NCBI GenBank assembly: GCA_017458185.1
Contig: JAFTFY010000031.1
Location: 38,887-102,886, forward strand
Direction of reading: 5' to 3'
Length of the DNA: 64,000 nucleotides
Source: Neisseriaceae bacterium
GTDB taxonomy: Bacteria > Pseudomonadota > Gammaproteobacteria > Burkholderiales > Neisseriaceae
How positions within the stretch are numbered: the first letter of the stretch is position 1; the number at the start of each line of letters is the position of its first letter. The position numbers were made by a program, and so were the translations under genes. A model generated the notes under the pieces. That model did not search any database. It had not been told where the DNA came from and saw only the letters and a list, made by a program, of their open reading frames with translations. Below, piece after piece: positions 51,869-60,374 of the stretch.

Positions 51869-52123
51869 AGAGATTCCTGCAAAACTGCTATCTATGGCAC
51901 ATTTGAAGTGTTGGGCTTACGCTCGAAATTGTAGCCTTTCGATTTGTTATGTCTTCGATTTCTGTGCTACTACGCCTTGAAATGTATGAGACCCCTGCAA
52001 AACCTACTTTTTTATCACTCATCATTCTCCGCTATGCGAAGAATCTCATTGTAAAACAACAAGTTGAGATTCTTCCCTTTCTCTTACGCTCAAGGTCAGA
52101 ATGACGAGTTTTGCAGGGGGTTT
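51869..52123. repeat. CCCCTGCAAAAC-bounded repeat, copy 2
   Basis: Contains GATTCCTGCAAAAC, then TATGTCTTCGATTTCTGTGC and CTACTACGCCTTGAAATG as in 31548-31690, then GAGACCCCTGCAAAACC and the closing GTTTTGCAGGGGG. An inner half-element (CATTCTCC..TTGAGATTCTTCCC) is added. It fills most of 51741-52140 with no gene. Confidence 0.65.
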
Positions 52124-52141
52124 TTGAAGTTTAACGACTAT

Positions 52142-52177
52142 AAAAAAACCCTTTCAGGCAGCCTGAAAGGGTTTTTT
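52142..52177 (-). terminator. dnaK terminator built on a single uptake-like word
   Basis: AACCCTTTCAGG (52147-52158) pairs with CCTGAAAGGGTT (52162-52173) around a 3-base loop, with an A run and a T run outside. The uptake-like word itself supplies the upper stem. Confidence 0.85.
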
Positions 52178-52191
52178 ATCAAAACAAACGA

Positions 52192-54114
52192 TTATTTCTT
52201 ATCGTCTTTCACTTCTTCAAAATCCGCATCGACCACATCGTCATCTTTTTTCGCTCCGCCGTCAGACGCACCTGCATTGGCTTGACCTTCGGCTTGTGCT
52301 TGGGCATACATCATTTCGCCTAATTTTTGGCTGGCAGTGGCTAACGCTTCGGATTTAGCGTCAATCGCTGCTTTGTCATCGCCTTTGACGGCTTCTTCGG
52401 CGGCTTTCAAAGCATCTTCGATTTTGGCTTTTTCGTCCGCAGGCAATTTGTCGCCGTAGTCGCTCATGGATTTTTTCACCGAGTGAATCAACGCTTCTGC
52501 TTGGTTGCGGCTTTGTACCAACTCGGTTAATTTGCGGTCTTCTTCGGCGTTGGCTTCTGCGTCTTTAACCATGCGTTCGATTTCTTCTTCGCTCAAGCCG
52601 CTTGACGCTTGAATGGTAATGTTGGCTTCTTTGCCTGTGCCTTTGTCTTTGGCGGACACATGCAAAATACCGTTAGCGTCAATATCGAAAGTTACTTCAA
52701 TTTGTGGCACGCCACGCGGTGCTGGCGGAATATCGGTGAGATTGAATTGTCCCAACGATTTGTTCGCAGACGCACGGTCGCGTTCGCCTTGCAACACATG
52801 AATGGTAACCGTGGTTTGGTTGTTTTCCGCAGTCGAAAATACTTGCGAGTGCTTGGTGGGAATGGTGGTGTTTTTGTTGATGAGTTTGGTCATCACACCG
52901 CCCATTGTTTCAATGCCCAAAGACAACGGCGTTACATCAAGCAGCAGCACATCGGTTCTATCGCCTGATAATACCGCTCCCTGAATAGCCGCACCCACAG
53001 CAACCGCTTCGTCTGGATTAACATCTTTACGTGGTTCTTTGCCGAAAAAGGCTTTTACGGCTTCTTGCACCTTGGGCATACGGGTTTGACCGCCGACCAA
53101 AATGACATCGTTAATGTCATTCACCGATAAACCTGCGTCTTTCAAGGCGATTTTGCACGGCTCAATCGAACGAGCCACCAAGTCTTCAACCAAACTTTCA
53201 AATTTGGCACGGGTGATTTTCATTGCCAAGTGTTTGGGACCTGTTGCGTCCATGGTGATATAAGGCAAGTTAATTTCGGTTTGCGAACCCGAAGACAATT
53301 CGATTTTGGCTTTTTCTGCGGCTTCTTTTAAGCGTTGCAAAGCCATAACATCGGTTTTCAAATCAATGCCTTGTTCTTTTTTGAACTCGTCAATAATGTA
53401 ATCAATCAAGCGTTGGTCGAAGTCCTCACCGCCCAAGAATGTATCGCCGTTGGTTGCCAAAACTTCAAATTGTTTGTCGCCATCAACATCGGCAATCTCG
53501 ATAATGGAAATATCAAAAGTACCGCCGCCCAAGTCATACACCGCAATTTTGCGGTCGCCTTTTTCACCTTTATCCATACCAAACGCTAATGCTGCGGCAG
53601 TCGGTTCATTGATAATGCGTTTAACTTCCAAACCTGCAATGCGACCTGCGTCTTTGGTGGCTTGGCGTTGGCTGTCGTTAAAGTAGGCAGGAACGGTAAT
53701 CACCGCTTCGGTTACAGGCTCGCCCAAGTAATCTTCGGCGGCTTTTTTCATTTTACGCAAAATTTCAGCCGACACTTGTGGGGGCGAGAGTTCTTTGCCT
53801 TGTGCTTTCACCCACGCATCGCCATTGCCTGCCTTGATAATTTCAAACGGCATGGTTTCAATGTCTCGTTGCACTTCCGCGTCTTCAAAGCGTCTGCCGA
53901 TTAAGCGTTTCACCGCATACACGGTATTTTTGGCGTTGGTAACCGCTTGGCGTTTGGCAGGGGCACCAACCAAAATTTCGTTGTCTGTATAAGCAATAAT
54001 AGACGGCGTGGTTCTTGCACCTTCTGCGTTTTCAATCACTTTGGTGTTACCGCCTTCGGAAATAGATACACAAGAATTGGTTGTACCTAAATCAATACCG
54101 ATGACTTTTGCCAT
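52192..54114 (-). CDS. dnaK: Chaperone DnaK (Hsp70)
   Basis: 640 residues, normal length. ATPase domain with [11 protein letters not shown] at the start, [20 protein letters not shown] near 145 and DLGGGTFD near 195; the linker [14 protein letters not shown], substrate-binding domain and lid follow; acidic tail [16 protein letters not shown] site. A heat-shock promoter lies upstream and a terminator directly downstream; grpE and dnaJ are not adjacent. Confidence 0.98.
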   Translation of the reverse strand: MAKVIGIDLGTTNSCVSISEGGNTKVIENAEGARTTPSIIAYTDNEILVGAPAKRQAVTNAKNTVYAVKRLIGRRFEDAEVQRDIETMPFEIIKAGNGDAWVKAQGKELSPPQVSAEILRKMKKAAEDYLGEPVTEAVITVPAYFNDSQRQATKDAGRIAGLEVKRIINEPTAAALAFGMDKGEKGDRKIAVYDLGGGTFDISIIEIADVDGDKQFEVLATNGDTFLGGEDFDQRLIDYIIDEFKKEQGIDLKTDVMALQRLKEAAEKAKIELSSGSQTEINLPYITMDATGPKHLAMKITRAKFESLVEDLVARSIEPCKIALKDAGLSVNDINDVILVGGQTRMPKVQEAVKAFFGKEPRKDVNPDEAVAVGAAIQGAVLSGDRTDVLLLDVTPLSLGIETMGGVMTKLINKNTTIPTKHSQVFSTAENNQTTVTIHVLQGERDRASANKSLGQFNLTDIPPAPRGVPQIEVTFDIDANGILHVSAKDKGTGKEANITIQASSGLSEEEIERMVKDAEANAEEDRKLTELVQSRNQAEALIHSVKKSMSDYGDKLPADEKAKIEDALKAAEEAVKGDDKAAIDAKSEALATASQKLGEMMYAQAQAEGQANAGASDGGAKKDDDVVDADFEEVKDDKK

Positions 54115-54158
54115 AATTCTTTACTCCTAAAAAAATATTTCAATTTCAATGAAAGGCA

Positions 54159-54186
54159 AGATAGGGGGGATTTTGTTTTTTTCAAG
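54159..54186 (-). promoter_or_regulatory. Sigma-32 heat-shock promoter of dnaK
   Basis: On the minus strand CTTGAAA (54186-54180), 13-base spacer, CCCTATCT (54166-54159). This matches the sigma-32 consensus CTTGAAA-N13/14-CCCCATNT at all but one position. Confidence 0.8.
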
Positions 54187-54327
54187 ATGAAAAATGAAAA
54201 AAAGTGTTTCAGGCAGCCTGAAAATACGATGAAATATGACTTAAATCAGTGATTTAACTTGTCAAAAATGAAGAAAAATGGTAATGTTTCACGGATTTTT
54301 GACATTTTCAAGAAAAGCGAGTAGGCA

Positions 54328-55326
54328 ATGTTTAATGTATGGCGTAATTTTTTTGTCGATCCCGAAAGTGGCTTGCCGTGGGCAACGGTGATGATGTTTC
54401 CATGGCTGAAATACGGCATTGTGCCGTCTGAAAAGCAAAAAGTGGCAGTGAAAATTCCTGAAACGATGAAAAAAACCGTTTCATCGTCTATGAAAAAAAC
54501 GGCAAAAAAAGAAGTAAAACAAGAAGTTAAAAAGGAAGTAAAAAAAACAACGGCAACCAAAACGCAGCCGTCCGAAAAAAAATTGCCTGTCAAAGCACCA
54601 GCAACTTCTTTAATTAAAGTGGAAAAAAAATTGCCTGCGGTAAAAGTGAGTACCGAAGTCAAAAAAACGGCAACCGCTAAAAAAACGGCTGCCAGCGTCA
54701 AAGCCCCATTAGTGGTTGAAAGCAAAGCAGAAACACCCAAAAAAGAAACAGCAAAAAAAGCCCCGTTAGTGGTTGAAAATAAAGCCGAAACACCCAAAAA
54801 AGAAACGGCAAAAAAAGCCCCATTAGTGGTTGAAAAAAAGGCAGAAACACCCAAAAAAGAAACGGCAGAAAAAGCCCCGTTAGTGGTTGAAAAAAAGGCA
54901 GATACGCCCAAAAAGGAAAGCGTTAAACCCGCTGAAACTTTGCCTTTGGATTTACCCACACCGCCGAAAAAAACCGAAAGCAAAAAGAAAAAAGTTTCAG
55001 ACGAAGAAGTGCCGCCTGTGGTGATTGTGGAACGCAAATTTACACCCATTAACACCGACAAAATGCCTGTCAAGGTGCAAAATTTAATCACACAAACCAA
55101 TCCGTCTTCACCCAAAGCCCAAATTCGCGAAGCGATTGTGCTTTTGTGTGCCGACTGGGCAGAACCTGCGGCAATTGCCGATATTTTGAAATACAAAACC
55201 ACTCAATTGGAAACCTTGCACTTAACGCCAATGGTCAATAGTGGGCAATTATTATTGCGTTACCCGCAAGATTTAACGCACCCTGAACAAGCCTATCGGG
55301 CAGTTTCAGAGAAAAAAAGTAAATAA
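54328..55326 (+). CDS. Lys/Ala-rich tandem-repeat protein with C-terminal winged-helix-like domain
   Basis: 332 residues. An N-terminal segment (1-35, MFNVWRNFFVDPESGLPWAT) is followed by a highly basic Lys/Ala/Thr/Glu-rich middle (about 40-235). This contains four copies of a 19-residue unit APLVVExKAETPKKETAKK at 54703, 54760, 54817 and 54874 (57 bp each). The last 90 residues look folded: EAIVLLCADWAEPAAIADIL, then LHLTPMVNSGQLLLRYPQDL and THPEQAYR, reminiscent of a winged helix. The basic arm resembles histone H1-like or AlgP-like tails, so DNA or RNA binding is possible. Family not known to me. Confidence 0.75.
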   Translation: MFNVWRNFFVDPESGLPWATVMMFPWLKYGIVPSEKQKVAVKIPETMKKTVSSSMKKTAKKEVKQEVKKEVKKTTATKTQPSEKKLPVKAPATSLIKVEKKLPAVKVSTEVKKTATAKKTAASVKAPLVVESKAETPKKETAKKAPLVVENKAETPKKETAKKAPLVVEKKAETPKKETAEKAPLVVEKKADTPKKESVKPAETLPLDLPTPPKKTESKKKKVSDEEVPPVVIVERKFTPINTDKMPVKVQNLITQTNPSSPKAQIREAIVLLCADWAEPAAIADILKYKTTQLETLHLTPMVNSGQLLLRYPQDLTHPEQAYRAVSEKKSK

Positions 55327-55421
55327 TTGATAGGTTAATAACAATCCCTGAATATTATTTTTGGGGATTGTTTTTATTTATTATTTCAGGCTGCCTGAAA
55401 AATAATATAAGGAATAAAATA

Positions 55422-56150
55422 ATGAATCAAAGCATTTTAATAACAGGTTCATCGCGTGGAATAGGTAAAGCGATTGCATTAGCATTAGCCGAAGACGGTT
55501 TTGATATTATATTGCATTGTAGAAATCGCATTGATGACGCTAAAAAAGTGGCAGAAGAAATTAAGGCAATGGGCAGAAATGTCAGAATATTGCAATTTGA
55601 TGTTTCCGAGCGTGAAAATACAAAACAAATTTTAACGCAAGATATTGAAAAATATGGAGCATATTACGGTGTGGTACTCAATGCAGGCATCACACGCGAT
55701 AACGCTTTTCCTGCTTTTTCTGATGAAGATTGGGATAAAGTAATTCACACCAATTTAGACGGTTTTTATAATGTTTTGCACCCCATTATAATGCCGATGA
55801 TTCGCCGCCGAACTGACGGACGCATTGTGTGTATTTCGTCTGTTTCAGGTATTATTGGCAATCGTGGGCAGGTTAATTACAGTGCGTCCAAAGCAGGTTT
55901 AATTGGAGCCGCCAAAGCATTGGCAGTGGAATTAGCCAAACGCAAAATTACCGTAAATTGCGTGGCACCAGGTTTAATTGAAACGGAAATTATTGACGAA
56001 AATGTGCCTGTGGCAGAAATTCTCAAAGCCATTCCTATGGGCAGAATGGGCAATGCAGACGAAATAGCCCATACCGTGCGTTTTCTAATGCACGAAAAAT
56101 CAGGCTATATTACACGGCAGGTAATTTCTGTTAATGGCGGATTGTGTTAA
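55422..56150 (+). CDS. FabG-like 3-oxoacyl-ACP reductase
   Basis: 242 residues, short-chain dehydrogenase fold. Cofactor motif TGSSRGIGKAIA near residue 8, NAG near 90, catalytic Ser (SSVSG), Tyr and Lys (YSASKAG, near 155-160), and a C-terminus SVNGGLC. ATG 55422 has AAGGA; the frame before it crosses an uptake-like word. It resembles the FabG paralogues of aryl-polyene or special fatty-acid clusters rather than the primary fabG, but no such cluster is next to it. Confidence 0.88.
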   Translation: MNQSILITGSSRGIGKAIALALAEDGFDIILHCRNRIDDAKKVAEEIKAMGRNVRILQFDVSERENTKQILTQDIEKYGAYYGVVLNAGITRDNAFPAFSDEDWDKVIHTNLDGFYNVLHPIIMPMIRRRTDGRIVCISSVSGIIGNRGQVNYSASKAGLIGAAKALAVELAKRKITVNCVAPGLIETEIIDENVPVAEILKAIPMGRMGNADEIAHTVRFLMHEKSGYITRQVISVNGGLC

Positions 56151-56220
56151 TAAATTGATAATAAAAAATAAAAACGCTATGTAAATATATAGTCAAACAA
56201 CTTCAAAATGTTAAAAAACC

Positions 56221-56352
56221 GTGTCAAAAGCGAGACTTGCCGAAAGGCAAGGCGTAGTAATCTTCTAAAACAGGGTTCAATGAGCGAAAACGAAGTGATT
56301 AAAACCCTGTTTTAGGGTAGCCTATCCTAAAAAACGGCAATGCAAAAAGCAT
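56221..56352. repeat. GTCA..GCGAG-type partial repeat
   Basis: GTGTCAAAAGCGAGACTTGC at the left, a central AAACAGGGTT / AACCCTGTTT inverted repeat, and GCAATGCAAAAAGC at the right. A shortened variant of the GTCATTGCGAG elements; no gene in 56151-56405. Confidence 0.55.
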
Positions 56353-56405
56353 TTCAGGCTGCCTGAAAGTTATATTGTTTTAGGATAATTGTTTTATTTT
56401 TAAGA

Positions 56406-56858
56406 TTATTTTAAAGATTCAAGAATAGGGAGAGCGAATCTTGCTATGTTGTAATTTTTGTACATATCGCAAGCGTCTTCATTCCCTAAATCACAAGCCC
56501 TACCAAAATATTCTTTTGCCATTGTGTGGTCTTTTCGTATATCTTTTCCTGCAAAATACAGCACACCAAGCATAGCACAACTTGTTGCGTCATCACCATC
56601 ACAGGCTTTTCTAAAAAATTTAGCGGCTTGGGGAATGCTTTGTTTAATGCCTTGACCACGCAAATACATTTCCGCAAGATAACGACAACTTTCTGTTTCT
56701 TTTTCTTCACAGGCTTTGGCAAACCATTTGGCGGCAGTGACATAATCTCCTTTTTCATAGGCATCTCGTCCTACATCGGTGTAAATTTCACCACAGGCGG
56801 TTAAGCCATATAAAACAAAAGCCAAACAAGTGGTGCGTAATAAGAGTTCGAGTTGCAT
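56406..56858 (-). CDS. Sel1-repeat lipoprotein
   Basis: 150 residues. Lipoprotein signal with lipobox LTAC, then about three Sel1-like repeats (AAKWFAKACEEKETESCRYL, AAKFFRKACDGDDATSCAML, AKEYFGRACDLGNEDACDMY) with paired cysteines one turn apart. Cys-rich Sel1 proteins of this type are known from Helicobacter (Hcp family). It is part of a minus-strand group with an LRR gene and a second Sel1 gene. Confidence 0.82.
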   Translation of the reverse strand: MQLELLLRTTCLAFVLYGLTACGEIYTDVGRDAYEKGDYVTAAKWFAKACEEKETESCRYLAEMYLRGQGIKQSIPQAAKFFRKACDGDDATSCAMLGVLYFAGKDIRKDHTMAKEYFGRACDLGNEDACDMYKNYNIARFALPILESLK

Positions 56859-56901
56859 TTTTAGTACTCCGTTAAATAATTTAATCTAAAAATTTTATAT
56901 A

Positions 56902-58170
56902 TCAAATATCAAAAATTTTACGAATCAATCTCATTGAAAGACGATCTTCTTTACCTTGTTCAATACTCTCTATTACATGGTCTTCAATTTTATTAAACAC
57001 TTTATCAATGAATTTAAAGCTATCTTGATGAATTATGCAATTCGGCAATACATTATCAGGTATTCTATTGAGTCTTGGACATAATTCCAAATTCAAATAT
57101 TCTAAATGATTTAATTTTGTAAGATGATAGATAGAAATATCTTCTATGCTATGACAGCCACTTAAAGACAATTTTTGTAAATGATGTAGTCGTCCAATGC
57201 TTTCAGGTAATTTGGAGATACTGTTACACCGTTCTAAATATAATTCTTGTAAATTGTGTAATTGTCCAATATTGTTAGGTAATTCAGTAAGGTTTTCACA
57301 CTGTAAATATAATTCTTGTAAATTGTGTAATTGTCCAATATTGTTAGGTAATTCAGTAAGGTTTCCACACAGTAAATGTAATTCTTGTAAATTATATAAT
57401 TGACAAATGCTTTCAGGTAGTGTTTTAATACAATAACTCTCAATGCGTAACGATTGTAAATTGCGTAATTGACCAATATTTTCAGGTAGTTCTTCAATTC
57501 CTTCTATATCTAAGGTTTGTAGATCATTTAATTTACAAATACTTTCGGGTATTTTTCTAACATGTTCTCCTAAAACTAGTGTTTTTAGATTACTTAATTG
57601 TTCAATTCTTTTAGGTATAATGATTTCATTATCAAGTAATTGGATGTGTAATTCTTTTAAATTTTTTAATAAAAAAATACTTTCAGGTAATTCAGCGAAA
57701 CTTATACGAGATTTTAAATATAATTTCTGCAAACTATGTAACATACCAATACTTTCAGGTAGTTCAGTAATATCATCTCTGTACTCTAACTCTATAACGC
57801 TTAACTGAAATAAATAATTTTTTAATTGTTCTATTGAAATGTTATTATCTAATTTAAAAATACTTTTCCAAACATCAATATCGTATGAAGACAATGATAA
57901 CCCAAATGAATGATTATCTTCTATACCATTATTACGATAATATGCATTATTTTTTTGTACATTATTATCAGCAAAAAACGCAGTAGCAATTTCAGGAATA
58001 TCCCAACAGTTTATTTCGCGGTATTCTTCTGTATTCAAATTTTTAACACAGACTTTTCCTGAAACAGGCGAAAAGCCTTCTATTTTGAACGCTACATTAT
58101 GTTGATGAAAAACTTTACCCACATATAGTTGTTGGCAAGCATTTGTGATTTGTTGTTGAGAGTAAGACAT
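56902..58170 (-). CDS. Leucine-rich repeat protein with N-terminal extension
   Basis: About 422 residues. Residues 1-100 form an unrecognised domain (MSYSQQQITNACQQLYVGKV...), then about a dozen LRRs of 23 residues, then a charged C-terminal helix region (about 375-422). Two neighbouring repeats carrying LTELPNNIGQLHNLQELYLQ are nearly identical in DNA (57234-57370), showing recent duplication. The ATG at 58170 has AAAGGA; an upstream in-frame ATG is rejected. Related in repeat type to the gene at 12660. No signal peptide. Function unknown. Confidence 0.82.
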   Translation of the reverse strand: MSYSQQQITNACQQLYVGKVFHQHNVAFKIEGFSPVSGKVCVKNLNTEEYREINCWDIPEIATAFFADNNVQKNNAYYRNNGIEDNHSFGLSLSSYDIDVWKSIFKLDNNISIEQLKNYLFQLSVIELEYRDDITELPESIGMLHSLQKLYLKSRISFAELPESIFLLKNLKELHIQLLDNEIIIPKRIEQLSNLKTLVLGEHVRKIPESICKLNDLQTLDIEGIEELPENIGQLRNLQSLRIESYCIKTLPESICQLYNLQELHLLCGNLTELPNNIGQLHNLQELYLQCENLTELPNNIGQLHNLQELYLERCNSISKLPESIGRLHHLQKLSLSGCHSIEDISIYHLTKLNHLEYLNLELCPRLNRIPDNVLPNCIIHQDSFKFIDKVFNKIEDHVIESIEQGKEDRLSMRLIRKIFDI

Positions 58171-58203
58171 GATTGTTTCCTTTACTATTAAATTCAGTTT
58201 CAC

Positions 58204-58902
58204 TTATTTCGCACGAATTTCTGACAAAGTATCGCAGGCTTGATTGTTTCCTGCTTGGCAACCGATTGTCAAAAATGCAGTTACCTTTTCCTGATTAGGT
58301 GAAATATCTTGATTGCTCCTATATATGATAAGCCCTGCATTTGTACAACCATGTTTTTTACTGCCCAATTTACAGGCTTTTTTATATAATTCAGTGGCTC
58401 TGTCGATACTTTTAATTACGCCACGCCCGTTTTCGTACATAACACCTAAATTATTGCAACTGGCAGAACGATTTGCCCGACAGCCGTAGTGGTAAAATTC
58501 AGTGGCTAATGGATAATTTTCGTTTTTTTCTGCTTGATAAGCCACATCAAAAAGTTGCTTGCATGCTTTGGAGACGGAACGGTTGCATAAGGAGTAACAG
58601 GCTTTGGCTTCTTTGCTAACAAAACATTTGTCCCATTGTTGAGTTGCGTATTCTTTCTGTTTTTGCTCTTCCATTTTATTGCCTTTATTCAGCCAAGAAA
58701 TAGCGACATAACCCGAACCAATACCAAGACCTAAAAACAAAAGCAGGAAGATAACTAAAACGGTAAGCCCAATGCCATCATAAACTTCAATTTTTAATAT
58801 GTGTCTTGCCAAAATATAAATAGCCGAACAGAAAAAAATGAGCATAAAGATAGCAAAACCGCCAATAAGAAGCCCTAAAATTGTATAAGAAAAAGGTGAC
58901 AC
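58204..58902 (-). CDS. Membrane-anchored Sel1-repeat protein, GTG start
   Basis: 232 residues. Start GTG at 58902 (VSPFSYTILGLLIGG) chosen because AAAGGA lies 7 bases upstream; the open frame continues back through a two-hairpin repeat and is not coding. Two membrane helices (about 8-30 and 42-70) are followed by a soluble part with Cys-containing Sel1-like repeats (ATEFYHYGCRANRSASCNNL, ATELYKKACKLGSKKHGCTN). It pairs with the Sel1 lipoprotein at 56406, with the LRR gene between them. Confidence 0.75.
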   Translation of the reverse strand: MSPFSYTILGLLIGGFAIFMLIFFCSAIYILARHILKIEVYDGIGLTVLVIFLLLFLGLGIGSGYVAISWLNKGNKMEEQKQKEYATQQWDKCFVSKEAKACYSLCNRSVSKACKQLFDVAYQAEKNENYPLATEFYHYGCRANRSASCNNLGVMYENGRGVIKSIDRATELYKKACKLGSKKHGCTNAGLIIYRSNQDISPNQEKVTAFLTIGCQAGNNQACDTLSEIRAK

Positions 58903-58945
58903 AATATTGTCCTTTAAAATCAAATAATAAGGATAAAAATTTTCA

Positions 58946-59006
58946 TAAGGGTAGGCTTTGTCAAGCCTACCCTTATAGCGTACGCTATAAGCTAACACTG
59001 ACGGCA
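58946..59006. repeat. Two-hairpin repeat, copy 3
   Basis: GGGTAGGCTT / AAGCCTACCC, then TTATAGCG / CGCTATAA and GCTAACACTGACGGC. Both stems differ from the other copies by paired changes. Confidence 0.75.
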
Positions 59007-59093
59007 AAATGTTTACCGTTTTGTAGGGTTTCAAGCAACTTGAAACGATATAGAATTACATACCGTTAATTATCACCGTGTAGCGTCGCGACT

Positions 59094-59507
59094 TTATTCA
59101 GAAGATGCCGCCGCCGCACCTAACAAAAGTAGTATTGCTGCAACACCAGCTGTTGTGTTTCTACTGGAAACATAATCTTTCAAGTTTTGATTACGATATG
59201 TTTCGGTATAGTGGCGACTAGAACCCGATTGGTTCATTTCCATATAACCTTCTGAGTTATAAGTATCACCTGAATATCTGCCTTCCCAATAAATGTCCAT
59301 ACCAACTTTAAATTTGTTGGAATAACTGTTATATTCGCAGGAAGTCATCTGCGTTCTGATGTTTTTTCCTCCTTCATATCTGTTATTAACAACCCATTCG
59401 CCTTCTATTGAGGCGAAGTGTTGAGCTTTATCGTATTCCTGACGGTCACACGGTGCTGCGTAACATAAGTTACTCAACATTAACAACAAACACACGGCTT
59501 TTTTCAT
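59094..59507 (-). CDS. Hypothetical exported protein with hydrophobic C-terminus
   Basis: 137 residues. Signal peptide MKKAVCLLLMLSNLCYA, a polar mature region with two Cys (PCDRQEYD, TSCEYNSY) and many Tyr/Ser/Asn, then a hydrophobic C-terminal segment GVAAILLLLGAAAASSE. AGGAGC site 7 bases before the ATG at 59507. Family not recognised; the C-terminal helix could anchor it in the membrane. Confidence 0.65.
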   Translation of the reverse strand: MKKAVCLLLMLSNLCYAAPCDRQEYDKAQHFASIEGEWVVNNRYEGGKNIRTQMTSCEYNSYSNKFKVGMDIYWEGRYSGDTYNSEGYMEMNQSGSSRHYTETYRNQNLKDYVSSRNTTAGVAAILLLLGAAAASSE

Positions 59508-59558
59508 TTTTTTGCTCCTGTTAAAAAACAACATTTATTAAAACGGATGTGAATGTAA

Positions 59559-59795
59559 TCAAGTTTCAAATCGATTGTGCAGAAATTGAGAGACTAATTT
59601 AAGAAGTCCCCAAATGAATAACCAACCAATCCCTGCGGCAATGGTGTCTCCATTACCACTCAAAATACCAACTGCAAATATAGCAACTCCCAACCAACCC
59701 AATATCTTGGCAACAAAACCGATACTGCGAGCGTTTCGTTGTCCTTTGGTGCGTTCGTAGTTAGGGTCGTTCCCTGTAATGCGATAATCACCCAT
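59559..59795 (-). CDS. Small two-helix membrane protein (78 aa)
   Basis: 78 residues: a polar N-terminus MGDYRITGNDPNYERTKGQ, a helix IGFVAKILGWLGVAIFAVGI, and a second helix after a short loop (IAAGIGWLFIWGLLKLV). GGGAGC site, itself near an imperfect uptake-like word, 7 bases before the ATG. It may be cotranscribed with the exported protein gene 51 bases downstream. Function unknown. Confidence 0.6.
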   Translation of the reverse strand: MGDYRITGNDPNYERTKGQRNARSIGFVAKILGWLGVAIFAVGILSGNGDTIAAGIGWLFIWGLLKLVSQFLHNRFET

Positions 59796-59841
59796 AGTAG
59801 GCTCCCTGAAAAGTAATGTTGAAAAGGGGATAAAAAAATTT

Positions 59842-59938
59842 TCGTACGGGCGTGCTTGTCAAGCAAGCACGCCCTTATAGAGTACTCTATAAGCAAACAC
59901 TGGGGGACAAAAAAAAACGCCCTGCGGCGTGGGCGTTT
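59842..59938. repeat. Two-hairpin repeat, copy 4, with attached terminator-like hairpin
   Basis: GGGCGTGCTT / AAGCACGCCC, TTATAGAG / CTCTATAA, GCAAACACTGGGGGACAAA, then AAACGCCC / GGGCGTTT (59908-59938), the same arrangement as at 21659-21752. The region 59796-60374 has no gene. Confidence 0.7.
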
Positions 59939-60099
59939 TGTGATAGGGAGTCAGGCTGCCTGAAAATCTTTTTGCATTGCCGTTTTCCATAGCAAAAAGA
60001 TTGCGTACGCATTGCCGTAAGGCAATGCTTGCAATGACAGTAAATTTTTTTGTATGGCGTTGCTTTTTCATCGTTCAGGCAGCCTGAAAACAAAAAACC

Positions 60100-60323
60100 G
60101 TGTCAAAAGCGAGATTTGAACTTTCGTTCAAATCGTGGCAATCCAGTTTTGCCATAGGCAAAACACAACGCCAAAGGCGTTGTAACAGTAGTATTCAAAA
60201 TAATTAAAGGCAACCTGAAAAATTGAATGCAACGCCGTTAAAAACGCCTGCGGCGTTTGTTAAAACCTGCGGTTTTAACTGGATTGCCACGATTTTTTCT
60301 ACGAAAAAATCTCGCAATGACAC
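60100..60323. repeat. GTCA..GCGAG inverted-repeat element
   Basis: Left end GTGTCAAAAGCGAGATTTG (AAA variant), right end AAATCTCGCAATGACAC, inner TCGTGGCAATCCAG and GGATTGCCACGA. One arm carries the AAA variant and the other the ATT form. Confidence 0.7.
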
Positions 60324-60374
60324 ATAGGATTAAATTCAGGCTGCCTGAAAACCGAAACAAAAATGCGTGGGCAA

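Noticed and set aside
54246..55202. Long minus-strand open frame opposite the Lys/Ala-rich gene
   Set aside because: It is the shadow of a low-complexity repeat gene; it has no ribosome site, and its Phe/Ser/Val-rich repeats mirror the sense repeats.
58903..59034. N-terminal extension of the Sel1 membrane protein
   Set aside because: The extra residues are the translation of a two-hairpin repeat; a GTG with a good ribosome site lies downstream.
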